A DNA stretch of 45,953 bases, taken from contig JACPFL010000141.1 of NCBI GenBank assembly GCA_016183025.1, positions 1 through 45,953 of the forward strand. The letters are read 5' to 3'. The first letter of the stretch is position 1, and each line of letters starts with the position of its first letter. The translations under genes were made by a program, and so were the position numbers. Source of the stretch: Deltaproteobacteria bacterium (GTDB lineage Bacteria; Desulfobacterota; JACPFL01). This document shows, piece after piece, positions 8,441-15,949 of this stretch. The notes beneath the pieces were generated by a model. That model saw only the letters and a program-made list of their open reading frames with translations. It was not told the origin of the DNA and ran no database searches.

Positions 8441-8818
8441 ATGTTCGGTATCGGCATGCCGGAGCTCATCGTGATCCTGGTCGTCGCCCTGATCGTGCTC
8501 GGGCCCAACCGCCTGCCGGACGTGGCCCGGGCCATCGGGCGGGGCATGGCCGAGTTCCGGCGGGCGACCAACGAGATCAAGGAGACCCTGGAGTCGGAGG
8601 GCGCCTCGCTGGAGGAGCTGGCGCGAGAGGAGGAGCCGCCGCGGGAGGACGCGCCGCCCGTCGAGGCGAGCCAGCCCGAGGGCGGCGAGCAGGGGCCGGC
8701 CGACCAGGTGGCCTCAGCGGGCCAGCAGGCGCCGGCGGGGCCGGAGGCGACGGAGGCGGGCCGGCCGCGCTCCGAGACCACCGCGGAGCGCCGGGGGGAT
8801 GGCGGACAGACCGGGTAA
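8441..8818 (+). CDS. tatA: Sec-independent protein translocase TatA/TatB
   Basis: A 125-residue inner-membrane protein of the twin-arginine export system. One N-terminal transmembrane helix ([16 protein letters not shown]) leads into the hinge and an amphipathic helix ([20 protein letters not shown]), the TatA/B signature. The rest is a long acidic Pro/Glu/Gly/Ala-rich tail with no recognisable domain. The FGIGMPEL start and the absence of a second tatA/B gene suggest it may serve both A and B functions. The ATG at 8441 is preferred to one at 8378, since the added residues do not resemble the family. It overlaps tatC by 20 bases. The ActB protein at 35992 carries an RRDFLK Tat signal and is a likely client. 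Confidence 0.88.
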   Translation: MFGIGMPELIVILVVALIVLGPNRLPDVARAIGRGMAEFRRATNEIKETLESEGASLEELAREEEPPREDAPPVEASQPEGGEQGPADQVASAGQQAPAGPEATEAGRPRSETTAERRGDGGQTG

Positions 8819-9584
8819 GCCCTCCCCCGAGCTCCGGATGCCGCTGACGGCGCACCTCGCCGAGCTGCGCACGCGGCTCGTCTGGAGCTTCGTGGCGATC
8901 GGGGTCGGCTTCGTCCTCTGCTACGCGGTGTCGCAGTACCTGGTGGAGTACCTCACCCGGCCGCTCGTCAAGGTGCTCCCGCCGGGCTCCTCGCTCGTCT
9001 TCACCAACCTCGCTGAGGCCTTCTTCGCCTACCTGAAGATCGCCTTCATCGGCGGCATCTTCCTGGCCACCCCGGTGGTCGCCTACCAGCTCTGGAAGTT
9101 CGTGGAGCCCGGGCTGTACGAGCACGAGAAGCGGTACGTCGTCCCCTTCGTGCTCACCGCCACCGTCTTCTTCGTGGGCGGCGCGCTGTTCGCCTACTTC
9201 GTCGCCTTCCCCGTGGGGTTCAGGTTCTTCATGGGCTTCGCGAGCGAGACCATCCGCCCCCTGCCCTCGCTGAAGGAGTACCTGTCCTTCGCCATGAAGC
9301 TCCTGCTGGCCTTCGGCCTGGTCTTCGAGTTTCCGGTCGTGACCCTCTTCCTGGCGGGCCTCGGGATCGTGAGTGCCCGTATGCTGCGTACCAGCCGCCG
9401 GTACGCCATCCTGCTCATCTTCATCCTGGCCGCCCTCTTCACCCCGCCCGATGTGGTCAGCCAGCTCATCATGGCCGTCCCCCTCTACATCCTCTACGAG
9501 CTGTCCATCCTGCTTGTCGCCCTCCTGGAGAAAGGCCGGGCCCTGCGCCCCTCCCGGGGGACCTTGGAGGAGCAGCAGGGCTAG
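8799..9584 (+). CDS. tatC: Sec-independent protein translocase TatC
   Basis: A 261-residue inner-membrane receptor of the Tat system. It has the family's cytoplasmic N terminus ([14 protein letters not shown]) and six hydrophobic helices, with the conserved region [21 protein letters not shown] after helix 1, [14 protein letters not shown] between helices 2 and 3, and FEFPVV in helix 4. Length is normal for TatC. The start lies inside the end of tatA, so translation is coupled. It recognises the twin-arginine signal peptides of folded cofactor proteins, which fits the Fe-S ActB subunit encoded downstream. Confidence 0.95.
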   Translation: MADRPGKPSPELRMPLTAHLAELRTRLVWSFVAIGVGFVLCYAVSQYLVEYLTRPLVKVLPPGSSLVFTNLAEAFFAYLKIAFIGGIFLATPVVAYQLWKFVEPGLYEHEKRYVVPFVLTATVFFVGGALFAYFVAFPVGFRFFMGFASETIRPLPSLKEYLSFAMKLLLAFGLVFEFPVVTLFLAGLGIVSARMLRTSRRYAILLIFILAALFTPPDVVSQLIMAVPLYILYELSILLVALLEKGRALRPSRGTLEEQQG

Positions 9585-9718
9585 CCGTCGCCCGGCTCGC
9601 TCCCGTCCCGGTCAGCGTCCGCTCCCCGCCATCACGTCCTCGATCTTCGCCGGCCCAGCCGGGAGGCCTCGTGGGGAGCGCTGCGCATGGGTCCGTCCAG
9701 GAGCACCCACCAGGCCGG
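9585..9718. other. Convergent gap between tatC and the endonuclease V homologue
   Basis: A GC-rich gap of 134 bp. A short inverted repeat CCGGC-CCA-GCCGG (9650-9662) could act as a weak terminator, but there is no T-tract on either strand. No gene is seen. Confidence 0.3.
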
Positions 9719-10420
9719 TCACCGGGCCGCGGCGTGCAGGGCGCGCTGGCGATTGGCCGCCTGGTGGGCCCAGCGCAGGGGTTCGGGGAGGCGGAACCCC
9801 CGGCAGAGGGTGAGGGTAAGCCGGACGGCGCGGCGGACCGAGAGCCGGTACCCGGGCGAGACGAAGATCGGGCGGACGGCTGTGCGGCTCCGGAGCGCGG
9901 CGCCGAGCACGTGTCGCCCGCTGCGCACCCAGGTGAAGGCGCCAGCCTGGGGGGGTGGCTCCTGGAAGCTCCCGAGGAGCGGCTGCAGGGCACAGCCGAT
10001 GGCGGGGGTCCGGAGCAGGATCCCCAGGTGGGAGGCGAGACCGAGCCCCCGCGGGTGGGCGATCCCGTGGCCATTGAAGAACAGGAGGTCCGGGGAGACC
10101 GTCAGCGCCTCGAAGGCGCGGAGCAGGGCCGGCCCCTCCCGGAAGGCGAGGAGTCCGGGGATGTACGGAAAGGTCACCGGCAGGCTCGCGGCGCGCTGCT
10201 CCACGAGGGTCAGGTCGGGATAGGCGAGCACGACCACCGCGGCGTGCACCAGCGGGGCCGCCTGGTCGTAGGCGGCGTCCGCCCCGGCCACGAGGCGGAG
10301 CCGGCGTGGGCCATCACGAAGCCGGAGGTGGCCTGCCAGCGCCTCCTGGATCGCTGCCGCCCGGTGCGGGCTCACCCGCCAGGGGTGGAGCCGCAGGACA
10401 CGGATGGCTGCGGGGCTCAT
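9719..10420 (-). CDS. nfi: Endonuclease V family protein with altered active-site residues
   Basis: A 233-residue member of the endonuclease V family, which nicks DNA (or RNA) next to deoxyinosine. Family motifs are clear: VAGADAAY (Asp48), FPYIPGLLAFREGP (Glu95), GHGIAHPRGLGLASHLG (His122) and the C-terminal GFRLPEP. However, the metal-ligand Asp of the usual VDGHG is Asn116 (FFNGHG), the Lys of IGVAK is Leu145, and the His of SPGHR is Tyr191. The enzyme may therefore be impaired or have another role; the reading frame is intact, so this is not plain decay. It is convergent with tatC. Confidence 0.8.
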   Translation of the reverse strand: MSPAAIRVLRLHPWRVSPHRAAAIQEALAGHLRLRDGPRRLRLVAGADAAYDQAAPLVHAAVVVLAYPDLTLVEQRAASLPVTFPYIPGLLAFREGPALLRAFEALTVSPDLLFFNGHGIAHPRGLGLASHLGILLRTPAIGCALQPLLGSFQEPPPQAGAFTWVRSGRHVLGAALRSRTAVRPIFVSPGYRLSVRRAVRLTLTLCRGFRLPEPLRWAHQAANRQRALHAAAR

Positions 10421-10778
10421 CCGACACCCCGGAGTGCGTGCCGAGGGGTGCTAGGCAAAATCCTCCCCGCGCGTGGCCGGTCCCTCAGGCGGGTGGCCCC
10501 GAGAAAATACCGGGCGGCGAGACCCCTGGTCCTAACCCTCCGGTGGGCCAAGAGATTCCAGCCCACTCGCTCAGGACCCCTGGCACGGACCAGACCTCCT
10601 CCGGGCCGCCCCGATGGTCTGACCAGATGGCACGGGGATTGCCAACCAGAGACAAGGTTGCGCCCGACTCCTCCGGGCAGGTGGGGGGAAGCGCTCCTCT
10701 GCGCGGGTGGTCCAGAGATGGTGAGCCAAGCCAACGTGTGGAGATGTCGCCATGCAGGGAAGCCCTAGGAGGCACACT
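10421..10778. other. Regulatory region upstream of the hybrid histidine kinase
   Basis: A divergent gap of 358 bp between the endonuclease V homologue and the kinase gene. Besides the sigma-54 promoter annotated separately, it has an isolated second TGGCACG (-24 half) at 10581-10587 without a matching -12 element. No gene is supported. Confidence 0.5.
10628..10643 (+). promoter_or_regulatory. Sigma-54 (-24/-12) promoter of the hybrid kinase gene
   Basis: TGGCACGGGGATTGCC matches the RpoN consensus TGGCACG-N4-TTGC at every fixed position, with GG (10629-10630) and GC (10641-10642) at the required 12-bp spacing. The predicted start is near 10654, about 125 nt before the kinase ATG. Expression should need an AAA+ enhancer-binding protein such as the one encoded at 29748. 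Confidence 0.75.
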
Positions 10779-12767
10779 ATGCGCGCTCGCGCCCTGATCA
10801 TCTTCGCCATCTCCTCCATCCTGCCGCTCCTGCTCTTCCTGTACCTCCTCGACCGCTATGACCTCGTCGCGAGCTGGGAGGCCCAGCTCCTCATCGGGCT
10901 CGCCCTGGGGGTGGCCCTGGTGGGGTTCCTGGTCTTCCGCCAGGTGGTCTCCCAGATCTGCGCGCTGGCCGACCGGTTCTCCCGACTGGAGCGGGGGGAG
11001 TCCGTCGAGCCGGCTGCCGAGGCGGGCCCCCAGGAGATCTCCGAGATCGCCCGCATCCTGGATGCCTTCAACCGGGTCCTGGCGGAGCTCAAGGCCAACA
11101 CCCGCGAGCTGGAGAACCTGATCTTCAAGCTCTCCACCCTGAGCGAGCTGACCGAGATCGCCTCCCGCATCCCCGACATCCAGCAGGTCCTGCAGATCGT
11201 CCTGCAGAGGACCATGGGCACCGTGAACGCGACCATCGGCTCCATCATGCTGCTCGAGGAGGACGGGGAGACCCTGCGGGTGACCGCGGCCCAGGGGCTG
11301 GACGAGGCCCTGGTGGGGCAGGCCACCACCCGGATCGGGGAGGGGATCTCGGGGAAGGTCCTTCAGGAGGGCGTCCCCGTCCTCGTGGACGACGTGGCGA
11401 GGGACCCCCGCTTCGCCAAGGAGAACAACCCGCGCTACGAGAACGGCTCCTTCATCTGCATGCCGCTCCAGGTGAAGGACCGGAAGATCGGGGTCATCAA
11501 CCTGGCCAAGAAAGGGAACCTGAGCTCCTTCAGCGAGATGGACCTGAAGTTCCTCACCACCCTGCTCAACCACATCGGCTTCGCCGTGGAGAATGCCCGC
11601 CTCCTGAAGGAGGCGCGCGAGGCCGCCCGGAAGCTCCAGAAGGCGGTCCACCAGAAGACCTCCGAGCTGACCCAGGCGCAGCAGCAGATCCTGCAGTCCG
11701 AGAAGCTCTCGGCCCTCGGGGAGCTGGTCGCGGGGGTCGCCCACGAGATCAACAACCCCCTCGCCGTGGTCATCGGCTACAGCCAGCTCCTGATGGGCAC
11801 CCAGACGGAAGAGAAGGCGCGGCGGAACCTGTCGAAGATCGCGGAGGAGGCCCAGCGGGCCTCCCGGATCGTCCAGAACCTCCTCTCGTTCGCCCGCAAG
11901 CACGCCCCCGAGAAGCGCGTCTGGGACCTGCACGAGATCCTCCAGAAGGTGCTCAGCAACATCGAGGTCGTCACGGCGTTCGGCTCCGACGTGCCGTCCA
12001 CCATGGTGGACGGCCCGCAGCTCCAGCAGGTCTTCCTGAACCTGGTCAACAACGGCCACCAGGCCATCGTGGCCAGCGGTCGCCCGGGAACGCTCACCAT
12101 CCAGACCGAGGCGGACGGCGAGGTCATTCGGATCCGCATCCGCGACACCGGCCCCGGGATCGCCCCCGAGCACCTGGAGCGCATCTTCGACCCCTTCTTC
12201 ACGACGAAGCCCGCCGGCCAGGGGACCGGGTTGGGCCTGAGCATCTCGTACGGGATCGTCAAGGGGCACGAGGGGCAGATCTACGCGGAGAGCGAGCCGG
12301 GACAGGGGGCGACGTTTGTCGTGGAGCTGCCGATCCTGGACGAGCAGACCCTCATGCCGGTCGCCGAGCCCAAGGGCGGGCCACAGGCCCCCAGCCTCCG
12401 GCGGCTCCTCGTCATCGATGACGAGGCCAACATCAACAGCCTGCTCACGGACATGCTCGAGGCGGAGGGCTACCAGGTCGATTCCGCCCTGCAGAGCGAG
12501 CTGGCGCTCCGGAAGCTCAGCGAGCAGGACTACGACCTCATCCTGTGCGACATGCGGATGCCCGGGATGGACGCCCGGGAGCTCTACCACCGGGTCGCCG
12601 GGGTCAAGCCACACCTCCTGCCCCGGTTCATCTTCACCACGGGAGACCTGCTGAGCGCGGAGACCCGCGCGTTTCTCCGGGAGACCGGGGGGGCTGCTCT
12701 GGCCAAGCCCTTCGCCCGCGAAGAGCTCATCCGGGTCCTGCAGGCCGCGGCCCGGGTGGCAGCCTAG
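10779..12767 (+). CDS. Hybrid sensor histidine kinase (2 TM - GAF - HisKA - HATPase - REC)
   Basis: A 662-residue membrane protein: two hydrophobic helices (about 6-23 and 36-53) with almost no periplasmic loop, a linker, a GAF-type domain (about 130-275), a coiled coil, the dimerisation domain with phosphorylatable His322 ([12 protein letters not shown]), ATPase motifs DTGPGI (456-461) and GTGLGL, and a C-terminal receiver with DD at 547-548 and Asp591. No output domain is attached, so the phosphate probably passes to another protein or the receiver tunes the kinase. The ATG at 10779 follows AGGAGG by six bases and is preferred to 10752. It has its own sigma-54 promoter. The tiny external loop points to signal sensing by the GAF domain in the cytoplasm. 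Confidence 0.9.
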   Translation: MRARALIIFAISSILPLLLFLYLLDRYDLVASWEAQLLIGLALGVALVGFLVFRQVVSQICALADRFSRLERGESVEPAAEAGPQEISEIARILDAFNRVLAELKANTRELENLIFKLSTLSELTEIASRIPDIQQVLQIVLQRTMGTVNATIGSIMLLEEDGETLRVTAAQGLDEALVGQATTRIGEGISGKVLQEGVPVLVDDVARDPRFAKENNPRYENGSFICMPLQVKDRKIGVINLAKKGNLSSFSEMDLKFLTTLLNHIGFAVENARLLKEAREAARKLQKAVHQKTSELTQAQQQILQSEKLSALGELVAGVAHEINNPLAVVIGYSQLLMGTQTEEKARRNLSKIAEEAQRASRIVQNLLSFARKHAPEKRVWDLHEILQKVLSNIEVVTAFGSDVPSTMVDGPQLQQVFLNLVNNGHQAIVASGRPGTLTIQTEADGEVIRIRIRDTGPGIAPEHLERIFDPFFTTKPAGQGTGLGLSISYGIVKGHEGQIYAESEPGQGATFVVELPILDEQTLMPVAEPKGGPQAPSLRRLLVIDDEANINSLLTDMLEAEGYQVDSALQSELALRKLSEQDYDLILCDMRMPGMDARELYHRVAGVKPHLLPRFIFTTGDLLSAETRAFLRETGGAALAKPFAREELIRVLQAAARVAA

Positions 12768-13918
12768 CCGAAGAGCTCGCGGACCTTGTCCCAGAACCCC
12801 TTGCCGAGGGGGTGCGTGTCCTCCCCGCTGGCCCGGGCGAACTCCTCCAGCAGTTCCCGCTGGCGCGGGGTGAGCTTGGTCGGGGTCTCGACCGTCACGA
12901 CGACGTGCAGGTCGCCCCGCCCGTGGCCCTGGACGACCGGGAGCCCCTTCCCCCTCTGGCGGAAGACCTTTCCGGACTGCGTCCCCGGCGGGACCTTCAG
13001 CTTGACGCGCCCATCCAGGGTGGGGACATCGATCTCGGCCCCCAGGGCCGCCTGCACGAAGCTGATGGGCACCTCGCAGACCAGGTCATTCTCCCGGCCG
13101 TCTCGGATGGCCGGGAAACGCTCGCGGTCCCACCGCTGGAAGAGTGGATGGGGGGCCACCTTGAAGTAGATGTAAAGGTCGCCCGGTCCCCCGCCGTCGA
13201 TCCCCGCCCCGCCCTCGCCCCCCACGCGCATCCGCATCCCGCTGTCCACGCCAGCCGGGACCTTGAGTGACAGGGTCTTCTCCATCCTGATCCGCTTCTC
13301 CCCCCGGCAGCTCGGGCAGAAGTTCTTGATCACCCGCCCTTCACCCGCGCATCGGGTGCACGTGCGGCTGATGCTGAAGAAGCCCTGCTGGGAGCGGATC
13401 TCGCCCCGCCCGTGGCAGGAAGGACAGGTGACCAGCCCCTCGCCGGGCCGGGCCCCTGTCCCCTCGCAGCGGGGGCAGGTCTCCCCGCGGGGGAAGCGGA
13501 CCTCCTTCTCGCAGCCGAAGGCGGCCTCGTCAAACGTCAACTCGAGGGTGTACTTCAGATCCTCGCCCGGATGCCCGCGGGCCCGGCGCCGCCCCCCGGC
13601 CGTCGTGGTCCCGAAGAACCCGCCGAGGACGTCGTCGAAGAGGTCGCTCAGGGTGGTGGCGGAGAAGCCGAAGCCCTCGAACCCGAAGCCGCCGGGGGCC
13701 TCGTGCCCGAAGCGGTCGTAGCGGGCCCGCTTCTCGGGGTCACTGAGCACGCTGTAGGCTTCGGAGAGCTCCTTGAAGCGCTCCTCGGCCTCCGGGTTGC
13801 CGGGGTTCTTGTCGGGGTGATACTGGATGGCCAGCTTTCGGTAGGCCTTCTTCAGCTCCTCGGGCGTGGCGGTGTGATCCACGCCAAGCACGTCGTAGTA
13901 ATCACGCTTGGACGCCAT
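12764..13918 (-). CDS. dnaJ: Chaperone protein DnaJ
   Basis: Hsp40 co-chaperone of 384 residues that stimulates the ATPase of DnaK. The J domain has HPD at 34-36, followed by a Gly/Phe-rich linker, a zinc domain with four Cys repeats ([24 protein letters not shown] and CPSCRGEK, the last with Lys for the final Gly), and the C-terminal substrate-binding barrels. It lies 10 bp after grpE in the hrcA-grpE-dnaJ operon; dnaK, usual at this position, is missing. Its 3' end overlaps the convergent kinase gene by four bases. Heat-shock control would come from the CIRCE upstream of hrcA. Confidence 0.95.
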   Translation of the reverse strand: MASKRDYYDVLGVDHTATPEELKKAYRKLAIQYHPDKNPGNPEAEERFKELSEAYSVLSDPEKRARYDRFGHEAPGGFGFEGFGFSATTLSDLFDDVLGGFFGTTTAGGRRRARGHPGEDLKYTLELTFDEAAFGCEKEVRFPRGETCPRCEGTGARPGEGLVTCPSCHGRGEIRSQQGFFSISRTCTRCAGEGRVIKNFCPSCRGEKRIRMEKTLSLKVPAGVDSGMRMRVGGEGGAGIDGGGPGDLYIYFKVAPHPLFQRWDRERFPAIRDGRENDLVCEVPISFVQAALGAEIDVPTLDGRVKLKVPPGTQSGKVFRQRGKGLPVVQGHGRGDLHVVVTVETPTKLTPRQRELLEEFARASGEDTHPLGKGFWDKVRELFG

Positions 13919-13928
13919 GGCTGGCCGT

Positions 13929-14624
13929 TCAGGGCTCCACGAGGTCGGTCGGCTCCGGCCCCATGGCCCCGGCCGGCGCGGCGGGCTCGGTCTGGGCGGA
14001 GGCCGGGGGGCGTGCCACGAGGCCCCGCGCCGGGCGCAGCAGGCGGTTGTTCAGGAGGTAGCCCCGTTCCGCCTCGTGCACCACGGTATCCGGGGCGTGG
14101 TCGGCAGTCTCGACCTGCCCCACGGCCTCGTGTCGGGTGGGATCGAAGGGCTCGCCCTCGGAGGCGGTGGGCTCCACCCCGAACTTCTTCAGGACCGACA
14201 GGATCTGGTTCAGGGTGATCGCCACGCCCTCGGCGAGGGGGGCGACCTCAGTGACGCCCCGGGCGTGTTCGAGCGCGCGCTCCAGGTTATCGATGGCCGG
14301 CAGGAGCTCACGCACCAGGCGCGCATGCCCGAACTCGGCGAGCTCCGCCTTCTCGCGGGCCACGCGCTTGCGATAGTTGTCGAACTCCGCGTGCAGCCGC
14401 AGCAGGCGGTCGTGCAGCTCCTTCGCCTCCGCCTCCTTCCGGGCCACGGCCTCCTGGAGCGCGGCGACGGTTGAGCCACCGGCAACGCCCAGGGCCTCCT
14501 CCTCGGGCTGGGCCTCCCCCTCGGGCTCCCCCTGAGGCGCCAGGCTCCCAACCACCCGGGCCTCGGCGGGCTCCTCCCCGGGAGGAACGGGGCGCTCTTC
14601 GTCAGATCTCACCGGCTCGTCCAT
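13929..14624 (-). CDS. grpE: Nucleotide exchange factor GrpE
   Basis: A 231-residue partner of DnaK that releases ADP. An acidic, low-complexity N terminus is followed by a long coiled coil (around [20 protein letters not shown], then [19 protein letters not shown], the GrpE signature), a four-helix part ([19 protein letters not shown]) and the beta domain with FDPTRHEAV. An Ala/Pro-rich tail of about 30 residues follows [13 protein letters not shown]. The ATG at 14624 was chosen because residues further upstream are not conserved; GAGGAG is directly before it, rather close. A 107-bp gap separates it from hrcA. Confidence 0.92.
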   Translation of the reverse strand: MDEPVRSDEERPVPPGEEPAEARVVGSLAPQGEPEGEAQPEEEALGVAGGSTVAALQEAVARKEAEAKELHDRLLRLHAEFDNYRKRVAREKAELAEFGHARLVRELLPAIDNLERALEHARGVTEVAPLAEGVAITLNQILSVLKKFGVEPTASEGEPFDPTRHEAVGQVETADHAPDTVVHEAERGYLLNNRLLRPARGLVARPPASAQTEPAAPAGAMGPEPTDLVEP

Positions 14625-14731
14625 CTCCTCGCTCTCTATGGTAACCAGAGGCCGGCAGCCATGCAAAGGGAGTATTCCCCCGACGATCCAGCCAGCAGAG
14701 CGGGGGCACGGCGCACGGCCGCGGAGGGGGG

Positions 14732-15772
14732 CTAGCTCTCTTCCAGAATTCTGCTGACCTGCGCCGCCGTGTAGCTGACCAGCGGGATCAGCCGGGAGTA
14801 GTTCATGCGGGTGGGGCCGATGACCGCCAGGCTCCCGACCACCGCGTCCCCCGGCCCGTAGGTGGAGGCGATGAGGCTGCACCCGATAAGCTCGCTCAGC
14901 TCCGACCCGATGAAGAGCTGAACCCCCCGGGCGCTGATGGTCCGGTCGAGGAGATTCACCAGCGTGCTCTTCTCCTCGAGGGCGCGGAGCAGATCCCGCA
15001 TCTGGGCGACGTTCGCGAACTCGGGTTGGTTCAGGATGTTCAGCGTCCCCTCGACGTAGACGTCCGCCTGCCCCTCAGCGTCCAGGGCCTGCTGGCTCAG
15101 CCGGAGCGCCTGTGACCGCAGCCGATCGTACAGCACCTGCGCCTTCTGCATCTCCTCCAGGATCGTCTGTCGGACCTCGGTCAACGTCCGGTCCGCCAGG
15201 ATGCCGTTCAGGTAGCGGGCCATCTTCTCCAGATCGTCCTGGGTGATCCGCTCCTCCCAGTGCACGATCCGGTTCTGGACGATGCCGGTCTTGGAGACGA
15301 GGATCGCGAGGATCCGGTAATCGCCCAGCACGACGAACTCGATGTGGCGCAGCACCTCGCTGGGGAACCGGGGGACCATCACGAGCGCCGCCTGCTGAGA
15401 GACGGAGGAGAGCACGCGCGAGGTCTCCCGCAGGACCTCCTCGATCGGCCCCCCACCGCCGCGGTAGGTGCGCTGGATGCGCTCCTTCTGCCCGGTGCTG
15501 AGGTCCTCGACTTCCAGGAGGGTGTCCACGTAGATGCGGAACCCTCGGTCCGTGGGCACGCGGCCGGCCGACGTGTGCGGTTGGGCGAGGTAGCCGGCCT
15601 CCTCGAGGTCGGCCATGATATTGCGGACCGTGGCGGGCGACAGGTTTACCCCATGCTTCCGGGCAATGGTCCGCGAGCCGACCGGCTCCGCGGTCTCGAT
15701 GTAGTCGGTGATGACGGCCCGGAGGACCTGCCGGTTCCGTTCCGTCAACAGGTCCTGTGTCACCTGACGCAT
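14732..15772 (-). CDS. hrcA: Heat-inducible transcription repressor HrcA
   Basis: A repressor of about 346 residues that binds CIRCE and needs the GroEL chaperonin for activity. The N-terminal winged helix shows TERNRQVLRAVITDYIETAE, then PVGSRTIARKHGVNLSPATV and RNIMADLEEAGYLAQPHTSA, as in the family; GRVPTDRGFRIYVD follows. The rest fits the GAF-like and dimerisation domains. The ATG at 15772 lies two bases after the CIRCE; a GTG at 15784 would fall inside the operator and an internal TTG is also possible. It is the first gene of hrcA-grpE-dnaJ and autoregulated through the operator. Confidence 0.94.
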   Translation of the reverse strand: MRQVTQDLLTERNRQVLRAVITDYIETAEPVGSRTIARKHGVNLSPATVRNIMADLEEAGYLAQPHTSAGRVPTDRGFRIYVDTLLEVEDLSTGQKERIQRTYRGGGGPIEEVLRETSRVLSSVSQQAALVMVPRFPSEVLRHIEFVVLGDYRILAILVSKTGIVQNRIVHWEERITQDDLEKMARYLNGILADRTLTEVRQTILEEMQKAQVLYDRLRSQALRLSQQALDAEGQADVYVEGTLNILNQPEFANVAQMRDLLRALEEKSTLVNLLDRTISARGVQLFIGSELSELIGCSLIASTYGPGDAVVGSLAVIGPTRMNYSRLIPLVSYTAAQVSRILEES

Positions 15773-15773
15773 C

Positions 15774-15800
15774 TTAGCACTCACACTCTCCGAGTGCTAA
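15774..15800 (-). promoter_or_regulatory. CIRCE operator (HrcA-binding inverted repeat)
   Basis: TTAGCACTC (15774-15782), a 9-bp spacer and GAGTGCTAA (15792-15800): both arms match the CIRCE consensus exactly. It lies directly downstream of the -10 box and ends two bases from the hrcA ATG, so bound HrcA would block transcription, and the transcript carries the element in its short leader. Confidence 0.97.
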
Positions 15801-15801
15801 A

Positions 15802-15830
15802 ATCGTACCAGTAGACCGATGCCTTGTCAA
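15802..15830 (-). promoter_or_regulatory. Sigma-70 promoter of hrcA-grpE-dnaJ
   Basis: On the minus strand, TTGACA (15830-15825), a 17-bp spacer and TACGAT (15807-15802). The predicted start near 15795 falls in the CIRCE. This combination of a housekeeping promoter and a CIRCE is typical of HrcA-repressed heat-shock operons. Confidence 0.8.
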
Positions 15831-15893
15831 CCGGAAGTGCGTCGGAGAGAGGGACAGCGCCCGCGGTCAGCGCAGGACGGCGCGGCAGCCTCC

Positions 15894-15922
15894 TTGAGAG
15901 GCGCGGGGGCGTCTGGTACACT
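15894..15922 (+). promoter_or_regulatory. Putative sigma-70 promoter of the PBP1A gene
   Basis: TTGAGA (15894-15899), a 17-bp spacer and TACACT (15917-15922), with the predicted start just before the ribosome-binding site of the gene at 15950. It is divergent from the hrcA promoter. Confidence 0.5.
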
Positions 15923-15949
15923 GCTGACGTGTCTTATCGGACCAGGTAG

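Noticed and set aside
10581-10596. Second complete sigma-54 promoter upstream of the hybrid kinase
   Set aside because: TGGCACG is present but there is no GC dinucleotide at the -12 position.
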